Positions 36,180 to 46,679 of a stretch of 60,000 bases of DNA are shown in pieces (within the stretch, counting starts at the first letter, position 1; every line of letters starts with the position of its first letter). The notes under the pieces are model-generated. The model searched no databases. It was not told the origin of the DNA and saw only the letters and a program-made list of their open reading frames with translations. The translations under genes were made by a program, and so were the position numbers. The stretch is from Cryptomeria japonica (lineage: Eukaryota > Streptophyta > Pinopsida > Cupressales > Cupressaceae). The DNA is taken from positions 114,237,783-114,297,782 of the forward strand of contig NC_081406.1 in NCBI RefSeq assembly GCF_030272615.1, given 5' to 3'.

Positions 36180-37830
36180 AATGTAGATCCAATCACTTCG
36201 GCATCATTAGAGAACTCAACCGTGACTGAAGAACAACAACCCGTGAATGTAAATCAGAACAAACCCAAGTATGTAAGATTGAATCATTCAGAGAATCAGA
36301 TAATTGGAAACAAGAATCAAGGTGTTATTACTAGAGGAAGACTAGAAAATGAAGAGGTATGTTTAATTTCTCAAATTGAACCAACATCTGTTATTGAAGC
36401 ATGTGAAGATAAATATTGGATAAAAGCAATGGAAGACTAATTAGAACAAGTTGAAAAGAATAATACTTGGACATTGGTTCCCCAACCTAAAGACAAATAT
36501 GTAATTGGAACTAAATGGGTATTCAGAAATAAACTTAATGAGGATGGTGAAGTAATCAGAAACAAAGCAAGATTAGTTTGTAAAACTTATTCATAGAAAG
36601 AAGGAATATATTATAATGAAACCTTTGCACTAGTAGCCAGAATTGAGGCAATTAAACTATTTCTTGCATTTGCAGCTCATAAGAACTATAAAGTCTATCA
36701 CATGGATGTAAAATGTGCATTTTTGAATGGAGATCTTCAAGAGGAATTTTACATTGAACAACCTAATGGATTTTCATTCACAAAAGATAAGAATATGGTT
36801 TGCAGGTTAAGGAAAGCTTTATATGGATTGAAGTAAGCTCCCAGAGCTTGGTATGCTAGATTGGATAAATATCTTTTGAAGCTTGGTTACACAAAAGGTA
36901 ATGCTGACAACAATTTGTATTACAAAGTTATCAATGATGATATTTTGGTTATTGAAGTCCTTGTAGATGATATCATTTTTGGAGGTGAAGAAGAGTTATG
37001 TAAAGACTGCTAATAAAATGCAGGAAGAACTTGAAATGTCTATGATTGGAGAGATAAAATTCTTTTTAGGTTTGCAGATTTCATAAACTAATCATAGATT
37101 TGTACTCCTATGATTACAACTAATAAATTGACATTGAAAGATGATTCAACTCCTATTAATCAGACAAGGTACAAAACTATGATTGGAGGTTTACTGTATT
37201 TGACACAAACCAGACTTGATATAATGAATCCTATATGTATTGTATCTAGATTTCAAAGCAATCCTAAAGAAAATCATGAATAAGTAGTTAAAAGGATTTT
37301 TTGGTACATACAAGGCACAACAAAGTTTGGTTTATGGTATCCTAAAGATGACAATTTGATTAATGTGCATATCCAGATGCAAATTGGGCAGGATATGTAG
37401 ATGACAGAAAGAGTACCACTGGCGGTGCATTCTTTCTTGGTAGAAGATTGATTTCATGGATAAGTAAGAAGCAGACTTGTACATAACTATCTACAACAGA
37501 ATTAGAATATGTTGCAGCAACAACTAGTTGTACTCAAGTATTATGGATCAAGCAAATGTTGAAGGATATAAAGGTAAAATAAAAAGAACCAGTAATTATT
37601 TATTGTGATAATTCAACAACAATTGATATATCAAAGAATCTAATATTTCACTCTAAGACAAAGCATGCTTTTATTAAGTACAATTTTTTGATAGAGAATG
37701 TTGAAGCAAATGAAGTAATATTGGTTTATGTGAATACTAAAGATAAAATTGCAGATATTTTATAAAGCCTTTGCCTAAGGAAAAATTTGAATATCTCAGA
37801 GAGAAGCTTGGGGTAATTTCCCCATAGGTA
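36180..37830 (+). pseudogene. Copia-4 reverse transcriptase and RNase H
   Basis: RT_2 contains [43 protein letters not shown] and VDDIIFGG (about 36960-36985). Several glutamines are stops (TAG or TAA, for example 36438 and 36594). The RNase H remnant contains [12 protein letters not shown] (about 37410) and CDNS (about 37605). The final KPLPK block is frameshifted near 37765. Confidence 0.85.
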
Positions 37831-38173
37831 GAGACTTGAATGATGAAGAATGGCATCAAACCAACAGGGACTAATAGAAAAATATATTTCAGCTTTGATG
37901 AAGGAGAGCTACTGCTCAGGGGGAGTAGTTAGCTATATGATATGTTTTAATTCTTAACTACTTTGGTATTTGATGTCAAAGGGGGAGAGATATCTATGGA
38001 AAAACATAATTCCTTTGGAGAGAGAGGAGAGATGTATTTTGGTTTTGGTTATGTAACAAACTTTATATTGATCTATCTTTGGGAGATTGTTGGCTTATTG
38101 GTTTTTGACATTCTATTTTTGGCACTTGGATGTTTTTCCATCTAGTGTTGCCATCAATGCCAAAGGGGGAGAT
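37831..38173 (+). other. Copia-4 3' untranslated region with three polypurine tracts
   Basis: Non-coding. Tracts: CTACTGCTCAGGGGGAGTAG (about 37908-37928, hairpin-forming), GTCAAAGGGGGAGAG (about 37975-37989) and the terminal CAAAGGGGGAGAT (38161-38173) touching the LTR. Confidence 0.7.
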
Positions 38174-38829
38174 TATTGGTATTATGGATGAATTTGTCAT
38201 GTGTTGCATTGGTTTTTTCATTGATATCAACACATTGTGGTCCCAACATGGATATTGGCTTATGCATAGTCACTGATATATGTTCACCAACAAGATATAT
38301 TGTTCACCGACAATGATGATGACTTGTTATCATCTGGAGATCATTTGGTTATGTCGAAGACATAGATTGGAAGTTTGGATTTGGTGATTATCTTATTGGT
38401 CTAATTGGGTTGACAGATTTTCCTTTACCAACAGATAGGTCTAGGTTATGGTCTGGTTAGTGATATCTATTCCAGATCAGCATGACACGTTATGGAGATT
38501 GTTTATTGGTTAATTGTATTGAGCTGACATGTTGTATCGCATCAAGACTTATTTATAATTGATTTAATTGTAATATCTTTAGTGAGCCAACCTCATCATG
38601 TGGTCCTAGGTTTTGTATAAATGATTGTAAGATCTCATTTGTGAGATATGGTATGGAAAAGATAGGAGTGAATATTGAAGAGAAGATAAGAAAATCCTTA
38701 TGCGAATCACATAGACATTATTTGAAGGTTGAAGGAAGGTTATTGGCACTCATGTTCAGAGCTTAAACCAGTACTGAATCTAGCATTGTAGATGCTATTT
38801 TGTGCAGTACATTGTTATTGGATTTAACC
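38174..38829 (+). repeat. Copia-4 3' LTR, truncated
   Basis: It begins TATTGGTATTATGG and follows the 5' LTR until GGATTTAACC at 38829, where an AT-rich insert begins. The rest of the LTR is not in the window. Confidence 0.8.
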
Positions 38830-39617
38830 TATAATGCCCAAAAAAATTACCTAAAGAAACTAAACAAGAATATGCAAATAGAGATAATTTTTTTTAATTA
38901 ACATCTAATAACAACTAATGCAACATATAACATCTCCATATATTTACATTCATTAACCAATTAACTAGTATGAACATACTTCATTTCTCATTTCATCAAA
39001 TAACACAAGAAGAAATAACACAACATCAATAATCTTTCTCTAGGGTACTTTAACATCATTAATTAATTCATTTCCACAATAACATACAACACACACGATA
39101 GTTATATTTCACCTTCATTAATGTATCATATTCTAATTCTTTAACCATGAGATATGCAATGTACAACATTACGTATTCCTCATGATATGCATAATTTCCT
39201 TTCTACCAATGCATCTATGTGAATCATTCCTATTTACTAGATCCAATTAACATCTTCTAACATATTCACATATTAATCTATGAATATTTCGCTTGCAAGA
39301 TTATTTAACATTCTAACTAGCCTCTAAATATTCCATGAAATAATACAACTAATCCATAATGAAATTCCATTCTATTCCAACTATAATCCACTTATTTCCA
39401 TGATTCATAAGATCACATCTCTACAATAGTACAAATACAATATGCCTAAATTCCAATTTCCAACTATGATTCATCTTACAAATATGAGTGCATTAAATAC
39501 ATCATGAGCATAGCTCTTTCTACTATAAGAATCCATCTACTATGTACAAGAATGTTACATTACATACATTATATCTTATCCATTACATAAATCTGCTACA
39601 AGGTACATCCATAGTAT
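38830..39617 (+). mobile_element. AT-rich insert, possibly part of a Ty3/gypsy LTR
   Basis: These 788 bp have no coding potential. They begin TATAATGCCC inside the Copia-4 LTR; many plant chromovirus LTRs begin TGTAATGCCC or similar. Bases 38825-38829 (taacc) would be the left target duplication. The right end is cut by Copia-5. The identity is tentative. Confidence 0.35.
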
Positions 39618-40421
39618 TGTTGGCATATGCACACTCCAATGAGACATTGTAGGTGATTGAAGGTTTTGTCATTGATGGCAACCGTACAATCCTATGGCAC
39701 CAGCAAGGCATTCACCCACACTTGCAAGATCAAACTCTACACCGGCACACAGACTACCGGCACCAACAGTGAAAGGAAGCATACCGGCACAGAGGCCGAC
39801 AGGATTTTTGTTATAATATATTTTGTTTATTATTATACAATCATTGTAAGCTGACTTGGCAACATTGTAAAATGATTCATATCTATAAGAGATCATTGTA
39901 GGACATTTGTTAAGATATGGTAGAATATAATTAGGCAAAATAAGGTAGACCTATTATGCGAATTATAGGATAAGGGTTTATGTAAGAAGCAAAGCAGAAA
40001 CTAGTACTAGACCTGGCATTATAGATGTTATTCTGAAGCAGTACAAGACATTGGATTTATATAATCTAATTTTGTAAGTCAGTGAAACTTCCTATTTTGT
40101 AATTGAGCAGTGAGCTCTAGGCACTTGGCCTTCCTGCATGTGCAGGCCCCTCTTGTAGTAGTAATATTCTCTTATTGGCCAATAAGTGAATATTGTGGGT
40201 CACAAATCCCACTGAGGTTTTTTCCACACTGGGTTTCCTCATTAAATCCTTGTGTTATGGTGTGCTTTTCATGTGGTTGCTTTTATCTCTATTTATTGCA
40301 TTATTTCTTGCTTACCGGTACATTGTTATAATATGCTCTACATGTTTTAAGTTAAGAAATTCAATACACCGATTAGATACTGATTCACCCCCACCTTTCA
40401 GTATCTGTGGGAATCCTAACA
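39618..40421 (+). repeat. Copia-5 5' LTR (804 bp)
   Basis: TGTTGGCATATGCAC to ...AATCCTAACA. It matches 45442-46090 and the Copia-2 LTR pieces. There is a C-rich stretch near 40388-40394. Left flank is agtat. No gene inside; the frames at 39657, 40110 and 40193 are chance readings. Confidence 0.92.
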
Positions 40422-40423
40422 AT

Positions 40424-40435
40424 TGGTGTCAGAGC
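40424..40435 (+). promoter_or_regulatory. Copia-5 primer-binding site
   Basis: TGGTGTCAGAGC, one base from the standard tRNA-Met site, two nucleotides after the LTR. Confidence 0.85.
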
Positions 40436-40492
40436 TTGGTCCTCTATTTTCAGAAGCCTAACAGCTTGAGGAAGATCTTGACACCGGTAGAG

Positions 40493-41670
40493 ATGGAAAA
40501 TCTGATGAAGCAACTAGAAGCAGCTCTCTCAGACTATGATACAGAGAAATTGAAAAACATCAAACTTGAAGATGATCTAAAGGCAGCTCAGGATATCATT
40601 CAGGCACTTTAAGAAAATCTTACTATTGCAAGAAACAAGAGAAGACAACTTTGTGAAAAGATGCAATTTGAGAATGATGAAAAGGAAACTCTTAATGATA
40701 TGATAGGCAAGCTGAAGCAAGAGAACATGACAACAAAGAATGAAATGTAAGATATGACCATGAGATTTTGCAAGGAAATTGAAGATAGAAAGAAGAATGA
40801 AGAAGATTTAACTAGAAGATTAAGTGATGCAACAAATGAGAATACTAGACTTAGCTATGAAAATGATTTGTTGAAGATAGATCTGATGCATACACAAAAT
40901 GACTCAAATAAACTCATGAGACAAAGAATTCTTGGAAAGAGAATTGGATACTGCAAATCAGCACAAAGATAAATTCAAGAAAAGCTCAAAAGAACTTGGT
41001 GACTTGTTGAAAAATCCGAAACCTAATGATGACACTAATGGGATTGGCTTTGAAGTTGGTGTAAGCTCCGGTACTGCAAACACTCAGGATCACAACAAAC
41101 TGGTAAGGCAACCTAATGCTTATAAATTCAATGGCAAATGCTTTAACTGTAATTAGTATGGTCATAGAGAAAATCAATGTAGATTTAGAAATTATCAGAA
41201 CATCAACACACCTATCGGTCAATGTTCAAAATACAACAAAGTTGGTCATAACTCTGAAAAATTGCAGAATGAATATAAGATGTTATTTTTGTGGAAGATT
41301 TGGACACTTATCTAATCAATGTAGAACACAAATTGACATAGGTTATGGAAAGGCTATTCAGAAAAATAATGTGACTTGTTATGCTTGTAACAAGATTGGG
41401 CATATTGCAAAGTTCTGCAGAAGTAAAGGATCACCAGCAGACAACAAAAGTTCTAGTTTGAAAGGAAAAGAAAAAGTTGAAGAGATTAAGCAAGAATTCT
41501 CAGAACAATGGATTAGAAAGTCAGATAATGTTGTAAATACTCCTCCATTGGTAGAACCAATCAACACTCCACCGGCAAGACAGAATAGTGCTCCACCGAT
41601 AGGACAAAATAGTGCTCCACTGATAGGATAGAGTAGTACTCCACCAGCAGGAAGCTCTTCATCAAATTGA
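40493..41670 (+). pseudogene. Copia-5 ORF1: coiled-coil and zinc-knuckle Gag-like protein
   Basis: ATG at 40493 (MENLMKQLEAALSDYD) to TGA at 41668, about 392 codons. The N-terminal 150 residues form a strong coiled coil. I do not see the UBN2 Gag domain of Copia-1 or Copia-4. The C-terminal half has four CCHC-type motifs: CFNC..YGHRENQC (about 41140, with TAG inside), a decayed CSKYNKVGHNSE (about 41223), CYFCGRFGHLSNQC (about 41282) and CYACNKIGHIAKFC (about 41377). A tail repeats PP(I/A)GQNSA-type units. Stops at 40610 and 40748 and two frameshifts (near 40930 and 41260) break it. Likely role: RNA packaging. Confidence 0.8.
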
Positions 41671-41976
41671 AGAAAATTTTCCTTGAGGGTTTGGCAATCA
41701 AATGAGACATATGCTATTATTCCCTCGGTTAAAGAGAGAAGTTGAAAATTACTTCTATACTGGCAGACAATGTTAAGTAATTACTTAACCGGCATGCATT
41801 AATTGTGGTAGTTGGCAAAATTGACATTATAAATCAGTGTTTTTGGCTCCATTTCACTTCACTACGAATTCAAACACTTGAAGAGCGTGAAATCTCCAGA
41901 GCTAAGGTATTTCAAGCGAAGAAGCAAAGGTTTTCAGCATTCATCTTTTCAAAGGTAGATAAAGGTATTTATTATC
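41671..41976 (+). other. Spacer between ORF1 and ORF2 of Copia-5
   Basis: 306 bp with no supported frame. It could hold an internal promoter or a splice acceptor for ORF2, but I see no decisive signal. Confidence 0.45.
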
Positions 41977-44900
41977 ATGGCATCCTCCTCTGCACTTGAA
42001 TTTATAGCTAACCCTACTGTAGTCGAGGTTATCAAATGTCCTAGGCCCATGTTTCAATTAGTTCCCAAGATAGCAAAGAAGGATGATAATGTAAGTGCAT
42101 TCTCCCAAATTCCCAAAGGAGTTGTTTATGCAGAAGACCCGAGAATGTATATCCACTTTCACATAGAAGAACTAGGAGATGAAGAAATCAAGGACATATA
42201 CAAAATAGTTATCTGTGATGATTCCGGAATTGTAAAACCTAAACATAAAATTGTTGAAACCCTAGGATTCATTGAGATCCTTAGCATTCCAGAATTTCCC
42301 AAGGAAGTGATTAGGATAGTATTAACTAGAACACATGGTGAATTCTTTTGGCTTGATTTAGTCCACAAAATTACCAAGGAAGCTGTGAAAGTTGTAACAG
42401 GGTTACCTTCCACTGGTAACAGGCCAGAAAAAACAAAGAAGGTCTCAAATGACCTAGTAACAAAACTAACTAGTGCAATATCTGACAAGAGATCATTGAG
42501 GGTTAATGATGTAACTGATACAAATGTGAAATTCATTAGCATGATTTTAGAGTACAAAACAACTCATGCTAATAGACTTAACTCAGTTTCCAGTTTATGC
42601 ATAAAGAGTGCACATGATATGGTTAAGGATAATGTGAAGATTGATGTATATGAATGGTTAAAAGATGAGTTAATTGATAATCTAGGAAAAATAAAGAAGG
42701 ATAAGAAAGGAACTTTTAGATTTGGTAATCTACTTGTATGCTTGATGCTACATATAACCAAACAGGTTCTTGGTATAGGCAAAAAAAGCCTTGGATTTGA
42801 TATACCAGTAGGGAAATAGTTGTCAGACCTACTCAACAACATGGGTGAGAATAGGGAAAAGAACATCAATGAATACTTTCAAGCACTTAAAACCAGAATG
42901 AACAAAAGGATCAGACTGTCACAAAAAATTGTTGACAAGTACAAAGATGACATATGTTTTATGATTAAAAAGGATGAGATCTGGATGGAAGCAGTAATCC
43001 CAAGAACAGTTTGGGTTACTGAGATGGGTTATGAGACTGATGATCACATCATTAAGACTTATACAAAAGCTCTTCTTGAAGCACCCAGGGAACCAAAGGA
43101 AGAAGTATTTGGTAGTGCTGAGACCATAGAAAACCAAATTTAATCTAAGAAGAGAGTGAAAAAGGTTGAAGCAGTTGTGAGAAGAGGATCTAGGTAGGCA
43201 AAGGCTATTAAAGAAGATGTACTCAAGAAAATCGGCATCACTAAGGATGAGTTAGGAACATTACAACCTGAAACTCACCTATCACCGATAGCAACTTCTT
43301 CAGAGAATGACATGCCAGCAACATTCAAAAGAGTTGTAAGGAAAAGAGATCCTTCACCGGCATCCACACCTTCACCTAGAAGATATAGACAAAAACAATA
43401 GGCAGTAAGGTCACCAATAAAGAAGACAACACCAAAGAAAAAGATAACACCAAGGAAGAAGAGGACTAAAAAAAATATAGCCCCTCTTGACAAATTGCTG
43501 AATGAAATCACAGAAGAAGGGAAACTCAAGAACATAAAGAAATTATATGATACACTATCAACAGATGAAAAAGAGAAAGTTGAAAACAGTGTCATCTTAC
43601 ACCTGGATATCTATAAAAAGTTCTTATTGGAAGTAGTAGATGAAATACCAGATGATCTATTCAAGAGATTGGAAGCAAGAAGACAAGCTGTGGTAGAGCT
43701 TGATAAGAAAATTAAAATTGAAAAATTACTTGTTGTTTACCCAGTAAACTCACCAAAGGAGATAGATGACTTAATTGCAAAAGCCAACCGATCGGTATTC
43801 TCTACTGCACACCGGCATATTGGAATAATGGTTGGAAGAATAAATGAGATAATGGAGGAAACATAAAATGCATGGGATATATTCCTTGTTGAAAAAGAAA
43901 AATAGGAAGAGTACAGGAACCCCAGGCCTATAAAGGTATATCAGAAGGATAGGGACAAAGGAAAAGGGAAGGTTGGTGGACCTCCTAGCATCAAAGTAAA
44001 AGACAACTTACTCCCACTGCCTCTAATTACTCCACTAGTAAAAACAACTAAAGATAAACTGATAGATGTAAGTATGGATATAAAGGACACAAATCCTAAT
44101 CCTGAGGTACTATACATAGTTAATGTTGATACTCAAACAGTCAACATTGTAGTAGACAAGGACTCAACCAGAAATATTGACATGGCTAGTGAGCCGTTGG
44201 TAATTGACAAAGTTGATAACATAGAGAAACCAACAAATGACTACACCGGTCCATAGGCAAAGACTCAGATAGAGACAAAGAAACAAGCAGAGCAATAGGC
44301 TCCAAAATAGGAACAGGTTCACATGGAAACAGTGCCACCAACAATAGGAGAGGAACAAAATCCCTTGCATAAGGAAATGGAAACACAGACTGACGTACTA
44401 GAGGTCACTACAAGCTTGGTTACTTCCTCCACTGCTGGAATTCAGAATATAGGTTCCTCCTCAGCAGGTTACAAGTCAACAAATGTAACTGAAGTTCTTT
44501 TGGACTCCATTAAAAGGATAACAGATTGTAGTTCATAGGCTTATAAAGCTATAGATGATACAATCCCAATTTTGAAGATGATAGCTCCAAACTATAACAT
44601 AGATAACAAGGATTCTTTAAGCCAACTTGACACCTTGTCAAAGTACATTACTGAGAACACAGTAACGGTTGACCAAATAAAGGAAGATGTACTCAAAGAG
44701 AAATTGGAAAAAGAAAAATAGAAATTCTTTGAAGATAAAATAAAGAAGTGTAACAGAGAATTTGACACACTTCTACCGAAACTATGCAACTCATTGAAGG
44801 AATTTAAAACTCTGTATAGAGATATTTGCAAGACAAACTTTTAATGGTTGACATAGATAAGAAAATGAGCAAGGTACAGGATGAAATCAATAAAATTGCT

Positions 44901-45248
44901 AACAATTTTGTTAACTCGCCTGATGCATTATCAGTTTTTGAACAAAAGATAACAAATTTTGAGGAAGAATTAATTAAGTTAGGAAGAGAAAAGGAGACAA
45001 TAATAAACAAGGCTAAGAATCAAAGACTTAGACTGAGTCGAAGACTGGACTATCTAGCATCATTGAGGAAAGAAATTTCTAAGGCATTAATACAAGGACA
45101 GAAAACACCGGCAAAGCATATGCAGCAACTCACCAGTATAGTTCAAAGAACAGAGGTAGCTTTGAAAGACAGTAAGAAATTTATGGAAAGCATAAATTTG
45201 GTTTTGGAAAATATTTTTCAAATTGTAACTACCCAGCTTCAAGGTTGA
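41977..45248 (+). pseudogene. Copia-5 ORF2: unrecognised protein of about 1,090 codons
   Basis: ATG at 41977 (MASSSALEFIANPTVVEV) to TGA near 45246. One frame holds from 41977 to about 44820, interrupted by nine TAG (42817, 43195, 43399, 43903, 44254, 44296, 44308, 44536, 44719) and two TAA (43141, 43864). One frameshift near 44826 precedes the last 140 codons. Residues 1-281 look globular (HGEFFWLDLVHKITKEAVK, then TGLP). About 453-500 is very basic (KKTTPKKKITPRKKR), nuclear-localisation- or DNA-binding-like. The middle is acidic, and 860-1090 is coiled coil. No enzyme motif is seen. Copia-2 preserves the C-terminus at 1-768. Function unknown. Confidence 0.8.
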
Positions 45249-45441
45249 CACATAAAACCATACTCTATTGACACCTTGACAAACTTTGTCATTGATGCCA
45301 AAGGGGGAGTAGTGGTATGAGAAAATAATCAGGTAAAGACTCATCTACTTAGAGGGAGTTCACACATTTTTGGTTCACATATTTTTGGACACATTTTTGG
45401 ATTTTCTCATGACTGTTGCCATCAATGCCAAAGGGGGAGAT
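45249..45441 (+). other. Copia-5 3' untranslated region with two polypurine tracts
   Basis: GCCAAAGGGGGAGTAG near 45298-45313 and the terminal CAAAGGGGGAGAT ending at 45441, next to the LTR. TTTGTCATTGATGCC, just before the first tract, also occurs inside the LTRs. Confidence 0.75.
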
Positions 45442-46090
45442 TGTTGGCATATGCACACTCCAATGAGACATTGTAGGTGATTGAAGGTTTTGTCATTGAT
45501 GGAAACCTTACAATCCTATGGCACTGACAAGGCATTCACTGGCACTTACAAGATCAGACTCTACACCGACACACAAACTATCGACACCGGTAGTGAAAGG
45601 GAGCATACCGACACAGAGGCCGACAGGATTTTTGTTATAATATATTTTGTTTATTATTATAAAATCATTGTAAGCCGACTTGGCAACATTGTAAAATGAC
45701 TCATATATAAAAGAGATCATTGTAGGACATTTGTTAAGAGATGGTAGAATATAATTAGGGGAAATAAGGCAGACCTATTATGCGAATTATAGGATAAGGG
45801 TTTATGTAAGAAGCAGAGCAAAAACCGGTACTAGATTTGGCATTATAGATGCTATTTTGAAGTAGTACAAGATAGTGGATTTATATAGTCCAATTTTGTA
45901 AGTTAGTGAGGCTTCCTATTTTGTAATTGAGCAGTGAGCTCTAGGCACTTGGCCTTCCTGCATGTGCAGGCCCCTCTTGTAGTACTAATATTCTCTTATT
46001 GGCCAATAAGTGAATACTGTGGGTCACAAATCCCACCGAGGTTTTTCCCACACCAGGTTTCCGCGTTAAATCCTTGTGTTATGGTGTGCT
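45442..46090 (+). repeat. Copia-5 3' LTR, interrupted by Gypsy-2
   Basis: Starts TGTTGGCATATGCAC and follows the 5' LTR to TTATGGTGTGCT, then Gypsy-2 begins. Bases 46086-46090 (gtgct) would be the left target duplication; the partner is outside the window. Confidence 0.9.
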
Positions 46091-46679
46091 TGTTATCACT
46101 GATTAAAATTGGATTTTTCTTTTCCCATGATTGGGTATGGTATGTTGATTTTTTCGAGTAGGGTGTATTTCCAAGTGCTTCAGCTTTGTTCTAGCCTTTA
46201 ACGGTTTAAGGGTTTTTGTTTTTAGATCCTATCGTATTTGTTTTTAAACCCTCTGGTTTCTAATCTGTCGTTACTTTATTCACTAAAGTAATGGGTCGTG
46301 GGGTCATAGGATGTGTTCCCCCTATTTGTTTGTCTAGGTGGATCATGTTGATTAATCAAAAAATTTATGCCTTGTGTATTTTTCTTCTAAAGTTGTCAGG
46401 CCCGGTAACCAGTGTGCATCTCGCAGATTAATCTACGGCGCATGCTATTTCGCTAGGTGGAGTTGCACGTGGTTTAAAACCCACGAAGTTGTGAAAAACA
46501 CATGGTATGCCACATAGATAGTCCAGTTGGTTGTTGATAGCGAGTAAAATGGTGGCACATGGCACGGGTCATGACAGTCAGCGGGTCAAGATTAAAAGCT
46601 AAAAGGTGGGCCCCGGAGGTGAGTCAGGTCGCAGATGGAGATGACCTGGCAGGTCCAGCTATTAACAATTTATTGAAGC
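46091..46679 (+). other. LTR 5' end (no gene seen), Gypsy-2
   Basis: Non-coding, conserved with the Gypsy-1 LTR starts. One inverted pair (GCTATTTCGC with a degraded partner) lies near 46446-46500. Confidence 0.6.

Larger units (their letters stand above)
39618..46090 (+). mobile_element. Copia-5, non-autonomous copia-type element without pol
   Basis: 5' LTR 39618-40421, primer site 40424-40435, ORF1 40493-41670, ORF2 41977-45248, polypurine tract 45430-45441, and 3' LTR from 45442, cut at 46090 by Gypsy-2. The internal region is 5,020 bp and shows no protease, integrase, RT or RNase H motif in any frame I read. LTR ends, tRNA-Met-type primer site and polypurine tract are normal, so it could be moved by an autonomous copia element. 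Copia-2 at the left edge of the window is a second member. Confidence 0.88.

Noticed and set aside
41977-44721. A variant genetic code using TAG for Gln
   Set aside because: Nuclear plant genes use the standard code, TAA also occurs, and aligned sister copies show CAG or CAA decay in the gypsy elements.
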